Shown here: positions 1 to 9,064 of the stretch, piece after piece
How the letters are laid out: each line of letters starts with the position of its first letter
Position numbering within the stretch: position 1 is the stretch's first letter
NCBI GenBank assembly: GCA_018269005.1
Contig: JAFDVK010000012.1
Coordinates: 186,001-250,000 of the forward strand
Direction: 5' to 3'
DNA: 64,000 nt
DNA from: Acidobacteriota bacterium
Lineage (GTDB): Bacteria > Acidobacteriota > Blastocatellia > Pyrinomonadales > Pyrinomonadaceae
The notes under the pieces: generated by a model
Told to the model about the DNA's origin: nothing
The model's database searches: none
What the model saw: the letters and a program-made list of their open reading frames with translations, nothing else
Made by a program: the position numbers and the translations under genes

Positions 1-459
1 ATGTGTGTGAGAATCGGCCCTTGCCTTCTCCAACACCTCCTTGAGAAGCGTGACCGCTTTCGGGTATTCGCCGCGATTGCTGAACGAGATCGCAAGCTGT
101 GTGACCACCCGGACCTGTGATTCACTAGAGAGATTCGCGAGGTTTTGAATATCATCGTAAGGCCGCACGGCCTCGAGAGATTCCTTGTATTTGCCGACCG
201 TTTCAAGCGTAAATGCCAGGAGACGCAGAAGATTCGCATATACGTCGGGTGTAAATCGGTACGCGGGCGACGTTTTGCGGATCAAGGCTTCTGCCTCGGA
301 AGACCGTCCGTCGCGCAAATGTCGGCCGATCGAAGAGAATAGCCCGTCGATCACCTTCTTACCGGCGACAGGCGCGCTCTTGCGTCCGATCATTTCGCCT
401 GTCAGGGAAACGGCCGTCAATTCCGGCGTTGAGCCGGCCTCGGTCTTTGCTTTCTTCAT
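1..459 (-). CDS. TPR-repeat protein, N-terminal part (runs off the window)
   Basis: An open frame of 153 codons runs from ATG at 459 to the window edge without a stop, so the C-terminus is missing. The visible part begins MKKAKTEAGSTPEL, has no signal peptide, and from about residue 45 is made of helical repeats. The segment near the edge (SNRGEYPKAVTLLKEVLEKA) has the spacing of a tetratricopeptide repeat: small residues at 8, aromatic at 11, A at 20. TPRs are protein-protein interaction scaffolds; no catalytic domain is visible and the function cannot be named. It is divergent from clpS, with about 210 bases between the two starts. No strong Shine-Dalgarno sequence precedes the ATG. Confidence 0.7.
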   Translation of the reverse strand, partial: MKKAKTEAGSTPELTAVSLTGEMIGRKSAPVAGKKVIDGLFSSIGRHLRDGRSSEAEALIRKTSPAYRFTPDVYANLLRLLAFTLETVGKYKESLEAVRPYDDIQNLANLSSESQVRVVTQLAISFSNRGEYPKAVTLLKEVLEKARADSHTH

Positions 460-669
460 TGTCGGATTCTCGTCGGGGACAACGAAACTGGGCCGAATTT
501 ACGGCCAACTGCAAAATAGTGAATACTTAGTAAACAACAGCGCACTTGCAATCTAACAAATAAAGCCCGCGCCGTCCACTACTTTTGTTTTCGCGTCCGC
601 TGGAAAATATCGGCAGAAGCACGTGTTTTCTTTACCGACAGGGCCGGCATTTGTGGTTAAATCCAAGCT

Positions 670-987
670 ATGCCCGACTTTCCTGAAAGAGCCGACGACG
701 CGGAGGTTTTATCCGAGACCGTCTCAAAGCTCAAAAAGCCGAAGCTCTACAAGGTGCTTCTGCACAATGACGACTTCACGACGATGGACTTCGTCGTCTT
801 TATCTTGTCCCACGTATTTGTGCGTACAGAGGCTGAAGCGATCACAATAATGCTGAAGGTCCACAACGAGGGCGCCGGGGTCGCCGGCATCTATCCGTAC
901 GAGATCGCGACAATGAAGGCCGACAAGACCACGAACCTTGCCCGCTCGAGAGAATTTCCTTTGCTCTGTACGATCGAAGAAGAATGA
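670..987 (+). CDS. clpS: ATP-dependent Clp protease adaptor ClpS
   Basis: This 105-residue protein matches ClpS, the adaptor that hands N-degron substrates (proteins with Leu, Phe, Tyr or Trp at the N-terminus) to the ClpAP protease. Family hallmarks are clear: YKVLLHNDDFTTMDFVV (about 27-43), the HNEGAGVAGIYPYEIA block (65-80), which carries the residues that bind ClpA and the N-degron, and the C-terminal FPLLCTIEEE. The length is normal for the family, with a poorly conserved 25-residue N-terminal extension that gates ClpA. In many bacteria clpA follows clpS directly; here the next gene is an unrelated cell-surface glycan enzyme, so the ClpA/ClpC partner must be encoded elsewhere. Confidence 0.95.
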   Translation: MPDFPERADDAEVLSETVSKLKKPKLYKVLLHNDDFTTMDFVVFILSHVFVRTEAEAITIMLKVHNEGAGVAGIYPYEIATMKADKTTNLARSREFPLLCTIEEE

Positions 988-1125
988 GCTTTGCAACTTG
1001 CCCGACAACCGAGAGCGGTCAGCCGGCATCAATGCGTTTTTGGATGATCTTGAAAACCTTTTTCGATCTATTTTCGTGAACCTGTCCGAGCGCCGGCCTT
1101 CAGTTGCCGGCCGCCAACAATTTAT

Positions 1126-4100
1126 ATGAGTTCTTCTGAACCAACCCCCGACCGTCCCTCGGTCTTTTTTGACGAAAAGGGCCGGCGCCGAAAGGTTTTC
1201 GGTGTTATCGGCATTCCAATCGCAATAGTAACGACCGTTCTTTTTGCGTTCTTTGTTGTCAGCGTCCTTGTAAATCCATTCCTTCCGCAAATAAAGCTAA
1301 AACCGCTCAGCGTCCTGCCCGAACGCCAGGATACGGCCCTTGCGATTCCCGACAAACCTGCAGCGCCGCGCGATCCCGTCCTGCGACGCGAGACCGAGAA
1401 GGTCAAACAGGCGAAGAAAGATCGCCTCGAACGAAAACGAGAAAGAGTTGCGGCAAAAGAGATGGAAAAGGCGGCGCGGCCTGCTGCCGCTGCGGGCCCG
1501 ACGGTACCCGGGAAACCGCTCTCTGTCGGCTTTTACGTAAATTGGGACGATTCGAGCTTTGCGTCCTTAAAGCAGAACATCGATTCGCTCGATTGGGTCG
1601 TACCGGAATGGATACGGCTTTCCGGTGATGCGGATAACCCACTCGCCCTTGATATTGACGACAAAGCCCTCGACTTCATTCAAAGCGAAAAACCCGATAT
1701 GCCGGTCTTGCCGCTGCTTCAGAACTATAAGAACGAACAGTGGAACAGTGATCTGCTGCGAAAGACGATCGCGACCGAGGATTCGCGGCAAAAGTTGATC
1801 GCATCACTTCTCTCAACGATCGACCGATTCCATTTTGGCGGCATCACGGTGGATATCGAGGAGGTCCCAAAAGACCTTCAGCCGGCATTGTTCCTTTTTG
1901 TAAGCGAACTGCACACGGCCTTTCAGGTAAAGCATCTTGTACTTGCGCAAGCCGTGCCGTTCGATAATCCTGATTGGAATTACAGATCGTATGCCGCGGT
2001 TACGGACTACGTGATGCTGATGGCCTATGATCAGCATTGGTCGACAGGCGAGGCCGGGCCGGTCGCGGGACAGGATTGGTTCGCCGACAGCCTAAAACGC
2101 CGAATGGCAGAACTCCCACCGGAGAAGACGATCGTTTGCTTCGGCAACTACGGCTACAATTGGGGAGCAAAAGGCAAAGAGGCCGAGACCGTCTCTGTCC
2201 AGGAAGCCCTCCTTGCCGCAAAAGATTCGCTCGACAGCCCGTCTGAAATAAAGTTCGACCCAGACTCAAAGAATCCGTACTTCACCTATACAGAAGACGA
2301 CGGCGTCTTTCACAGCGTTTGGTTTCTAGATGCCGTAACGGCTTACAACGAAATAAAGGCCGCGAGGCCCTACAATGTTGCCGGCCTCGCACTTTGGCGA
2401 CTTGGCAGTGAAGACCCGTCGCTCTGGACCGTATTCGGATCAAAGATCGACGAGGTTTCGCCGTCGCAGCTCGATGCGATCAAGTACGGCTACGAGGTTA
2501 CGTTCGAGGGAACGGGCGAGATATTGCAGGTAAAGGCCGAACCGCAGGACGGCGCCCGCGACCTGAAGTTCGAAGCGGCGGACGGACTCATCTCCTCCGA
2601 AACCTATAAGCAAATACCGAGTTCCTACGTGATCCGCCGAACAGGAGACAAGCCCGGCGAGATCGCCCTCACTTTCGATGACGGCCCCGATCCTGTTTGG
2701 ACCCCGAAGATACTTGATGTCCTAAAGAAGGAAGGCGTAAAGGCGACATTTTTCATCGTCGGAGAGAACGGCGAAGAGAATCCGGAGATCCTGAAGCGAA
2801 TAGTCGCCGAAGGACATACGATCGGCAATCACTCGTTCACTCACGCAAATCTGGCCGAGGTGCCGAACCGCGTCGCCTTGCTCGAATTGAATACGACGCA
2901 GCGTCTGATCGAGTCGCTCACCGGCAGATCGACAAGGCTTTTCCGAGCTCCATATTTCGGCGACGCAGAACCGCGCACACCCGACGAAATGGAGCCCACG
3001 GCCCGCGCGCAGGATCTTGGCTATATTTCCGTCGGCCTACACCTTGACCCCGATGACTGGAAACTGATCAATGACGACGGCACGCCACACACGGCCGAAG
3101 AGATCACCGATCAGGTTTTTGCCGCCGCCGCGATAACGACTCCGGAGGAGAGAGGTTCGATCGTCCTACTGCACGATGCAGGCGGCGACCGTTCGGCGAC
3201 CGTGGCCGCACTTCCGGGAATCATCGAAGGGCTGCGCGCCAAAGGATACAAATTCACCACCGTAGCCGACCTTGCAGGACTCTCGGAAGACCAGGTAATG
3301 CCGCCGGTACAGCAAGATCAATCGGCTTATGCCAAAGCCGATTCGTATGTCTTTTATTCGATCGCCGTCGCGGCGTGGCTGATGAAATGGATATTCCTGA
3401 TCGGCATCATCCTCGGCATCGGGCGAATGGTCATAATCGGAGTTCTGGCGTTCGCCCAATTCTTGCGTTCGCGGCGCCGCGAACACGAGAGGTTCGGCGT
3501 TGGTTACGAACCCTTTGTGTCCGTGATAGTTCCTGCGTACAACGAAGAGAAGGTCGTTTGCCAAACGATCTCGAGCCTTCTCGAATCAGATTACCCTGCG
3601 TTGGAGATCATCGTCGTTGACGACGGCTCGACCGACGCGACCTTCAAGGTTGCGACCGACGCGTTTCCTGACGAACCGCGTCTGCGGATCATCACAAAAG
3701 AGAATGGCGGTAAGGCGGCCGCTCTAAATCTTGGCTGGAGGCAGGCAAAAGGCGAGATAATCATCGCACTCGATGCCGATACGTTGTTTACTCCGACGAC
3801 GGTTTCCGAGCTTGCTCATCGCTTTAAGGACGAAAGGATCGGCGCCGTCGCTGGAAACGCAAAGGTCGGCAACCGGCTTAACCTTGTGACAAAATGGCAG
3901 GCTCTCGAATACGTTACTTCGCAGAATTTCGATCGGCGTGCATTTGCCTCGCTCAACTGCATCACGGTGGTTCCCGGTTCGGTCGGAGCCTGGCGCCGCA
4001 GTGCTTTGGAAGGGACCGGCGGGTTTTCTTCCGATACGCTTGCCGAAGACCAGGACCTGACGATCCAGGTGCGCAAACTCGGATTCCTGATCGGATACGA

Positions 4101-4635
4101 AGAGAATGCGATCGGATACACGGAAGCTCCGGCCACGCTTCGCGAGCTCGCCAAGCAGCGTTTTCGATGGTCTTTCGGAACGCTTCAATGTATGTGGAAG
4201 CATAAGAACGCTCTCTTGAATCCGCGCTTTGGAACGCTCGGCTTCATCGCGATGCCGAACGTCTGGATCTTTCAGGTGCTGTTCCCGCTTATCTCGCCGC
4301 TGATGGATCTAATGTTCATTTGGTCGCTCGTTGCCGCCGTAATGAACCACTTCGAGCATCAGCAGGAATACGCGCACAGTTCCTCGAATCTAAACAACAT
4401 TCTCTTCTATTACGCCCTATTTCTTGCCGTGGACTGGCTCGGCGCACTGGCCGCGTTCCTGATGGAAAAAAAGGAGCAAAAGAAGCTCCTGTGGTGGCTC
4501 GCCGTACAGAGGTTCGGCTATCGGCAAGTGATGTACTGGGTGATGGTGAAGTCCGTGTATATGGCGATCAAGGGCGTGGTCGTCGGTTGGGGCAAACTCG
4601 AACGCAAAGCAACGGTCGAGGCCGCATCGCCGTAA
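1126..4635 (+). CDS. GH18 / NodB polysaccharide deacetylase / GT2 glycosyltransferase fusion membrane protein
   Basis: This 1169-residue protein joins three carbohydrate-active modules. A basic N-terminus is followed by a membrane helix (about 24-49) and a charged linker. Residues about 130-430 form a GH18-like hydrolase barrel, with the VDIEE strand placing the likely catalytic Glu at 245. Residues about 510-690 form a NodB deacetylase with the metal motifs TFDDGP (about 516) and HSFTH (about 568) and the RAPYFGD segment. A helix pair (about 755-790) leads to a processive GT2 domain (about 797-1030) with VPAYNEE, VVDDGSTD, LDADT, EDQDLT and QRFRW motifs, then further membrane helices. The GT2 part resembles IcaA/NodC/BcsA-type synthases. 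Inference: synthesis of a beta-linked polysaccharide, probably GlcNAc-based, at the membrane with deacetylation and cleavage by the extracytoplasmic modules. Such fusions occur in other bacteria, but the substrate is unknown. Confidence 0.9.
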   Translation: MSSSEPTPDRPSVFFDEKGRRRKVFGVIGIPIAIVTTVLFAFFVVSVLVNPFLPQIKLKPLSVLPERQDTALAIPDKPAAPRDPVLRRETEKVKQAKKDRLERKRERVAAKEMEKAARPAAAAGPTVPGKPLSVGFYVNWDDSSFASLKQNIDSLDWVVPEWIRLSGDADNPLALDIDDKALDFIQSEKPDMPVLPLLQNYKNEQWNSDLLRKTIATEDSRQKLIASLLSTIDRFHFGGITVDIEEVPKDLQPALFLFVSELHTAFQVKHLVLAQAVPFDNPDWNYRSYAAVTDYVMLMAYDQHWSTGEAGPVAGQDWFADSLKRRMAELPPEKTIVCFGNYGYNWGAKGKEAETVSVQEALLAAKDSLDSPSEIKFDPDSKNPYFTYTEDDGVFHSVWFLDAVTAYNEIKAARPYNVAGLALWRLGSEDPSLWTVFGSKIDEVSPSQLDAIKYGYEVTFEGTGEILQVKAEPQDGARDLKFEAADGLISSETYKQIPSSYVIRRTGDKPGEIALTFDDGPDPVWTPKILDVLKKEGVKATFFIVGENGEENPEILKRIVAEGHTIGNHSFTHANLAEVPNRVALLELNTTQRLIESLTGRSTRLFRAPYFGDAEPRTPDEMEPTARAQDLGYISVGLHLDPDDWKLINDDGTPHTAEEITDQVFAAAAITTPEERGSIVLLHDAGGDRSATVAALPGIIEGLRAKGYKFTTVADLAGLSEDQVMPPVQQDQSAYAKADSYVFYSIAVAAWLMKWIFLIGIILGIGRMVIIGVLAFAQFLRSRRREHERFGVGYEPFVSVIVPAYNEEKVVCQTISSLLESDYPALEIIVVDDGSTDATFKVATDAFPDEPRLRIITKENGGKAAALNLGWRQAKGEIIIALDADTLFTPTTVSELAHRFKDERIGAVAGNAKVGNRLNLVTKWQALEYVTSQNFDRRAFASLNCITVVPGSVGAWRRSALEGTGGFSSDTLAEDQDLTIQVRKLGFLIGYEENAIGYTEAPATLRELAKQRFRWSFGTLQCMWKHKNALLNPRFGTLGFIAMPNVWIFQVLFPLISPLMDLMFIWSLVAAVMNHFEHQQEYAHSSSNLNNILFYYALFLAVDWLGALAAFLMEKKEQKKLLWWLAVQRFGYRQVMYWVMVKSVYMAIKGVVVGWGKLERKATVEAASP

Positions 4636-4745
4636 ACTCCGAATGGAAAAAGCGCAAAAAGGGGTGTCTTCAGGCGGCCGCCCACACAAGAATCGTCGCG
4701 GTTTTGACGACATTTTAGTGCTGCAAATGCTAAAATTTTCCTTTT

Positions 4746-7616
4746 ATGTCCGAGGAACTTGATCTTAAGAAAACCGTCAACCTGCCCAAGACAGACTTCT
4801 CTCAGAAAGCGAATCTTGGGCAAATGGAACCTGCCCGATTGAAGAAATGGCAGGAAGCAGGCCTTTATAAAAAGGTTCTTGAAGCGCGAAAGGGCAGTGC
4901 GAAATTCATTCTCCACGACGGCCCGCCGTATGCGAACGCGGACATTCACATTGGAACAGCACTCAACAAGATCCTAAAAGACTTCGTCGTAAAGTCCCGT
5001 TCGATGATGGGTTTCGAGGCGCCGTTCGTTCCCGGTTACGACTGTCACGGCCTGCCGATCGAGACGCTCGTCGAAAAAAAGCTTGCTGCAAAAGGGAAGA
5101 GCAAGAGCGATCTTCCCGTGGCAACATTCCGCCGCCTTTGCCGCGAACATGCTTCGACGGCAATGAACAACCAGACGCGGGATTTTGAACGGCTCGGCGT
5201 ACTCGGCGAATGGCAGGATCCTTACCTGACAATGTCACCGGAATACGAATCGGCGACCGCTCGGCTTTTTGGCAAGTTCCTCGAACGCGGCTGGGTTGCC
5301 AAAGGACTGCGTCCCGTCTATTGGTGCATTCATGACCAGACGGCGCTTGCCGAGGCCGAGGTCGAGTATCACGACCACACATCGCCATCCGTCTATGTCA
5401 AGTTTCCAATGCTGACGGATCCGGCCGAGATCGATCATGCCCTTGCAGGGAAGAATGTGTTTGTTGTCATCTGGACGACGACACCGTGGACACTGCCGGC
5501 AAACCTTGGTATCACCGTCCATCCGGATTTTGATTATTCCGCCATCGAGACAAATGGCGAGGTTTACATCGTTGCAAGCGAGCTCGCCAAGAGTTTTGCA
5601 GAAACCTGTGAAGTTGGCGCGATCACCGAACTTGCACGTTTCAAAGGAAAGAAGCTGGATCGGATGCAGGCTCGTCACGCGTGGCTCGACCGGCCGTCGC
5701 TCTTGATGAACGGCGAACACGTAACGCTTGGCGAAGCGGACGCCGAGGTCGAGCTCGATGTACGGTTCGAAAGCAAGACCGCGGCAAAATCAGGTACCGG
5801 CTGCGTTCACACGGCTCCCGGCCACGGCGGCGACGACTTTCATATCGCCAAAGAATACGGCCTCGACATCTATGCACCGGTCGATGCGGCCGGAAGATTT
5901 ACAAGCGATGTCGAAAGATTTGCCGGGATGACCGTAACGGAGGCGAATCCAAAGATCGTCGAGTTTTTGCGTGAGAGCGGTGCATTGCTCCATTCGGAGA
6001 ACTATTCGCACCGTTATCCGCATTGCTGGCGTTGTAAGAACGCGGTCATCTTCCGTGCGACGCCGCAATGGTTCATCGCGATGGACGAAGTAGCTGTAGG
6101 CACGAGCGAAACGCTGCGCGGCCGGGCTCTTGCCGAGGTCAAGGACGTGAAATGGCATCCGTCTTGGGGCGAAGGCCGCATGGCCAATATGTTCAAGGGA
6201 CGGCCCGACTGGTGCGTTTCGCGTCAGCGTTCCTGGGGCGTTCCGATCCCGGTCTTTTATTGCGGATCTTGTGACGAAGCGATCGCGGACAAGAATGTTG
6301 TCGATCACGTCGCAGATGTTTTCGCGGTCGAGACGGCTGACGCTTGGTACGCTCGCGAGGCAAGCGATCTTCTTCCGGCTGGTTTTGAATGTCCGAAGTG
6401 CGGCGGAAAAGATCTTAGAAAAGAGACAGACATCCTCGATGTCTGGTTCGATTCCGGATCGAGTTGCGTAGCCGTGCTCGAGACGCGCGACGAGCTGCGA
6501 TTTCCGGCTGACGTCTATCTTGAAGGCGGCGATCAATATCGCGGCTGGTTCAATTCGTCCTTAAGCTGCGGCATCGCCGCACATAATTCGTCGCCGTACA
6601 AACAGATCGTCACTCACGGCTGGGTCGTCGATGGCGAAGGCCGCAAGCAATCAAAATCGCTCGGCAACGTGACGGCCCCGAAGGAAATAATCGACCGCTC
6701 CGGCGCAGACGTTCTGCGGCTCTGGGCCGCCGCCGTCGATTATACGGAAGACGTTCGCTGCTCGGACGAGATCCTTTCGCGTGTTGTCGATGCGTATCGC
6801 AAGATGCGAAATACGCTTCGTTATGCGCTCGGAAATATTGCAGGGTTTGATCCGGAAAATGATTCCGTCGAACCGGCATCGATGTTGGAGCTCGATCGCT
6901 GGGCACTTGCTGAACTCGATCGCGTCACCGCAAAGACGATCGCCGGGTATCAGGCGTATGATTTTCAGGCTGCGTATAACGCGCTTTATCAATTTTGCAC
7001 CGTTACGCTTTCGGCCCGATATTTTGACATCATCAAAGATCGCCTTTACATCCTTGCCCCGAGGTCGGTCGAGCGGCGTTCTGCACAGACCGCGTTATTC
7101 AAGATCGCCGATTCACTGATCCGTTTGTTCGCGCCGCTGATGGCTTTTACGGCGGATGAAGCCTGGGAAGCCTTGCCTTCGAGTAAATTAGCATCTGTGC
7201 ACCTGGCTGAGTTTCCGACAGTTAGCGAAAGCACGGAAAGTTCGCTTTTTGAAACTTGGGAACGCATTTTTACCATCCGCGATGAGGTGCTGAAAGCGCT
7301 CGAAACAGCTCGTACGGAGAAGAAGATCGGTTCGTCGCTCGAAGCGAAGGTCGTACTCACTGCAGACAAAGAAACGACGAGATTTCTGCTCGATCATTTC
7401 ACCGAGCTGCGGTACATTTTTATCGTCTCGCAGGTCGAGGTGCACGAGGGCGATGGCATTACCGTGAAGATCGAGCTTGCCGATGGACATAAGTGTGAGC
7501 GATGTTGGAACTATTCGACCAGAGTCGGCGAGTTTGCCAGCTATCCGACCGTTTGCGAACGATGTGCTGCTGCCTTGGACGATATCGTCCCGCAATTGGG
7601 AGCACACGCCTCTTAA
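4746..7616 (+). CDS. ileS: Isoleucine--tRNA ligase
   Basis: This 956-residue class I aminoacyl-tRNA synthetase charges tRNA-Ile and edits mischarged valine. The HIGH signature reads HIGT (68-71) inside PYANADIHIGTALNKILKD. The editing (CP1) domain occupies about 190-420 with the TTTPWTLPAN block. DVWFDSGSS and EGGDQYRGWFNSSL mark the second half of the Rossmann fold. The KMSKS loop reads KQSKS (634-638), an uncommon Met-to-Gln change. A C-terminal zinc finger (CERCWNYS...CERC, about 917-945) is present, as in the bacterial zinc-containing type. It starts at ATG 4746, about 110 bases after the previous gene, with an AT-rich stretch just upstream. Length is normal for the family. Confidence 0.98.
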   Translation: MSEELDLKKTVNLPKTDFSQKANLGQMEPARLKKWQEAGLYKKVLEARKGSAKFILHDGPPYANADIHIGTALNKILKDFVVKSRSMMGFEAPFVPGYDCHGLPIETLVEKKLAAKGKSKSDLPVATFRRLCREHASTAMNNQTRDFERLGVLGEWQDPYLTMSPEYESATARLFGKFLERGWVAKGLRPVYWCIHDQTALAEAEVEYHDHTSPSVYVKFPMLTDPAEIDHALAGKNVFVVIWTTTPWTLPANLGITVHPDFDYSAIETNGEVYIVASELAKSFAETCEVGAITELARFKGKKLDRMQARHAWLDRPSLLMNGEHVTLGEADAEVELDVRFESKTAAKSGTGCVHTAPGHGGDDFHIAKEYGLDIYAPVDAAGRFTSDVERFAGMTVTEANPKIVEFLRESGALLHSENYSHRYPHCWRCKNAVIFRATPQWFIAMDEVAVGTSETLRGRALAEVKDVKWHPSWGEGRMANMFKGRPDWCVSRQRSWGVPIPVFYCGSCDEAIADKNVVDHVADVFAVETADAWYAREASDLLPAGFECPKCGGKDLRKETDILDVWFDSGSSCVAVLETRDELRFPADVYLEGGDQYRGWFNSSLSCGIAAHNSSPYKQIVTHGWVVDGEGRKQSKSLGNVTAPKEIIDRSGADVLRLWAAAVDYTEDVRCSDEILSRVVDAYRKMRNTLRYALGNIAGFDPENDSVEPASMLELDRWALAELDRVTAKTIAGYQAYDFQAAYNALYQFCTVTLSARYFDIIKDRLYILAPRSVERRSAQTALFKIADSLIRLFAPLMAFTADEAWEALPSSKLASVHLAEFPTVSESTESSLFETWERIFTIRDEVLKALETARTEKKIGSSLEAKVVLTADKETTRFLLDHFTELRYIFIVSQVEVHEGDGITVKIELADGHKCERCWNYSTRVGEFASYPTVCERCAAALDDIVPQLGAHAS

Positions 7617-7634
7617 TCTTAAAAGGAGAAACGT

Positions 7635-8063
7635 ATGAAACTCGCGATCCTTGTTTTTGCAATGACACTTGCGGTGATGTCTGCTCCGGCGCAATCCGTG
7701 CATACGCCGGAGAAAGGAACGCCGGAGCGGAAAGCGATCTTGGATACGCTTCGCGTACCGATAGAACGCGAACTGAAACAACAGATCGTCTTCGTTGCGG
7801 ATACATTTAACGTATCAGGCACTTGGGCGTTCGTAAGCGGAAGTCTCCAGGGAGCGGACGGCAACGCTCCTGATTTCTCAAACACGCAATACAGCGAGGC
7901 TATGGAGGCCGGTGCGTTCGATAACAACTATTTTGCGCTTCTTAAAAGAAGCTCAAATAAATGGAAGGTTGTTACCTACCAGATCGGGTGCACGGACGTT
8001 TGCTATCTGCCGTGGCCGGAACAATACCGAGCACCAAAGGCCATCTTCCCGTATGTTGAATAG
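7635..8063 (+). CDS. Small secreted protein of unknown function
   Basis: This 142-residue protein starts at ATG 7635 behind a good ribosome site (AAGGAG at 7622). It has a signal peptide (MKLAILVFAMTLAVMSAPAQ, cleavage likely after AQ). The mature part contains ERKAILDTLRVPIERELKQQ, then a beta-rich region with the pair GCTDVC near residue 120, whose two cysteines could form a disulfide in the periplasm. The pattern of an initial helix followed by strands ending in WKVVTYQIG is reminiscent of NTF2-like or SnoaL-like folds, but I do not recognise a named family. It is 18 bases after ileS and likely cotranscribed with it and with the next secreted protein. Confidence 0.8.
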   Translation: MKLAILVFAMTLAVMSAPAQSVHTPEKGTPERKAILDTLRVPIERELKQQIVFVADTFNVSGTWAFVSGSLQGADGNAPDFSNTQYSEAMEAGAFDNNYFALLKRSSNKWKVVTYQIGCTDVCYLPWPEQYRAPKAIFPYVE

Positions 8064-8080
8064 ACGTTTGTAACGATCAG

Positions 8081-8518
8081 ATGAAATACACATTCTTTGT
8101 TATCGCTTTTGTTGTTTTCGCATCTTCAGCTTTTTCTCAGGAGTCGGAGAAGGCCGCCGTTCGCGTTCCGCTTGAGAACTATCTGAAGGCACACGCAACG
8201 GGTGATCCCGCGTACGCTCGAAAGGCGTTCAATTCCGTCGGAAATATGATCTGGGTCAAAGACGGGAAATACTCGATCGAGAGCTTCGATCATTTCATCA
8301 CGAGAGCGTTCACCGGCAAGCCGGCGGCGGACGAGGCACAGCGTAAGGATCATCGGAAAATCGAATCGATCGACATCGCCGGAAATGCGGCGATAGCCAA
8401 GATCGTGCTTGATTACCCAACCGTGAAGTTCACCGATTATATGACGCTCCTTAAGATCGACGGCGAATGGAAGATCGTGAACAAATCCTATTACGCAGAG
8501 CCAAAAGGTAGTAAATGA
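8081..8518 (+). CDS. Secreted NTF2-like (lumazine-binding-type) protein
   Basis: This 145-residue protein has a signal peptide (MKYTFFVIAFVVFASSAFSQ). The mature sequence follows the putative lumazine-binding/NTF2-like layout: AVRVPLENYLKAHATGDPAYARKAF, a FITRAFTGKPA helix, then strands IDIAGNAAIAKIVLDYPTVKFTDYMTLLKIDGEWKIVNKSYY. The DYMTLLKIDGEWKIVNK ending is typical of that superfamily. The ligand and role are unknown; these folds serve as small-molecule binding modules or enzymes. The stop overlaps the lspA start (ATGA at 8515-8518), which points to translational coupling. Confidence 0.8.
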   Translation: MKYTFFVIAFVVFASSAFSQESEKAAVRVPLENYLKAHATGDPAYARKAFNSVGNMIWVKDGKYSIESFDHFITRAFTGKPAADEAQRKDHRKIESIDIAGNAAIAKIVLDYPTVKFTDYMTLLKIDGEWKIVNKSYYAEPKGSK

Positions 8519-9060
8519 ACGCACGCAGCATTCTATGGAAGGTCGCATATCTAGGCGTCACAGGCGGCGTCTTTATGATCGACCAGACGACCAAGGCTTG
8601 GGCGGCAAGGGTTTTGCGGTTCGGCGGTGATAGGCCGATCATCAGCGGTTTCTTGAACTTTGCGTACACACATAACACCGGTGTCGCCTTCTCAATGCTC
8701 GACGATCACGGCAGCACCGGCCGCTGGGGCCTTTCTGCGGTTGCGATGGTCGCGGCCGTCCTCGTGCTCTACTTCTTCTGGCGCACGCCCAGAACGGACG
8801 ATCGCATACTCGGTGCTCTTGCATTGCTTCTTGCGGGCATCGTAGGAAACGTTACTGATCGTCTAAGGCTAGGGTTTGTTATTGATTTTATCGACGTCCA
8901 GTTCGGGAATTGGCACTATCCGACCTTCAACGTCGCCGATATGGCGATCGTGATCGGCGCCGGCCTGCTGATGTTGGATATGATCCTCTCGAAGCGAAAC
9001 GAGAAGCCCGAAGCCAGAAGTAAGAAGCCAAAAGTGAGTGGAGAAAACGTTGACGCCTGA
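8515..9060 (+). CDS. lspA: Lipoprotein signal peptidase (signal peptidase II)
   Basis: This 181-residue inner-membrane aspartyl protease removes the signal peptide of prolipoproteins after lipid attachment by Lgt, which is encoded just downstream. Four membrane helices are visible. Family motifs are FAYTHNTGVAFSML (49-62), GNVTDRLRLGFVIDFID (111-127) and NVADMAIVIG (139-148), giving catalytic Asp 124 and Asp 142. The C-terminal tail after about residue 160 (RNEKPEARSKKPKVSG...) is unusual: it is the translation of a GAAGCCAGAAG-type repeat (9003-9035) and was probably acquired when the neighbouring cassette inserted. The tail is not expected to contribute to catalysis. Confidence 0.96.
   Translation: MNARSILWKVAYLGVTGGVFMIDQTTKAWAARVLRFGGDRPIISGFLNFAYTHNTGVAFSMLDDHGSTGRWGLSAVAMVAAVLVLYFFWRTPRTDDRILGALALLLAGIVGNVTDRLRLGFVIDFIDVQFGNWHYPTFNVADMAIVIGAGLLMLDMILSKRNEKPEARSKKPKVSGENVDA
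9003..9035 (+). repeat. GAAGCCAGAAG repeat array, left arm
   Basis: The array reads GAAGCCCGAAGCCAGAAG, then TAAGAAGCCAAAAG. It forms the 3' end of lspA and is an imperfect inverted copy of the array at 9442-9482. The pair brackets the four-helix-bundle gene. Confidence 0.75.
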
Positions 9061-9064
9061 GCCT

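Noticed and set aside
984..1079. A 31-codon frame overlapping the clpS stop (ATGA), with a hydrophobic end
   Set aside because: No ribosome site beyond the overlap, no recognisable similarity, and the composition looks like chance; too weak to call a gene.
4709..4736. Possible promoter for ileS (TTGACG with TAAAAT)
   Set aside because: The spacing between the boxes is about 21 bases, too long for a sigma-70 promoter.
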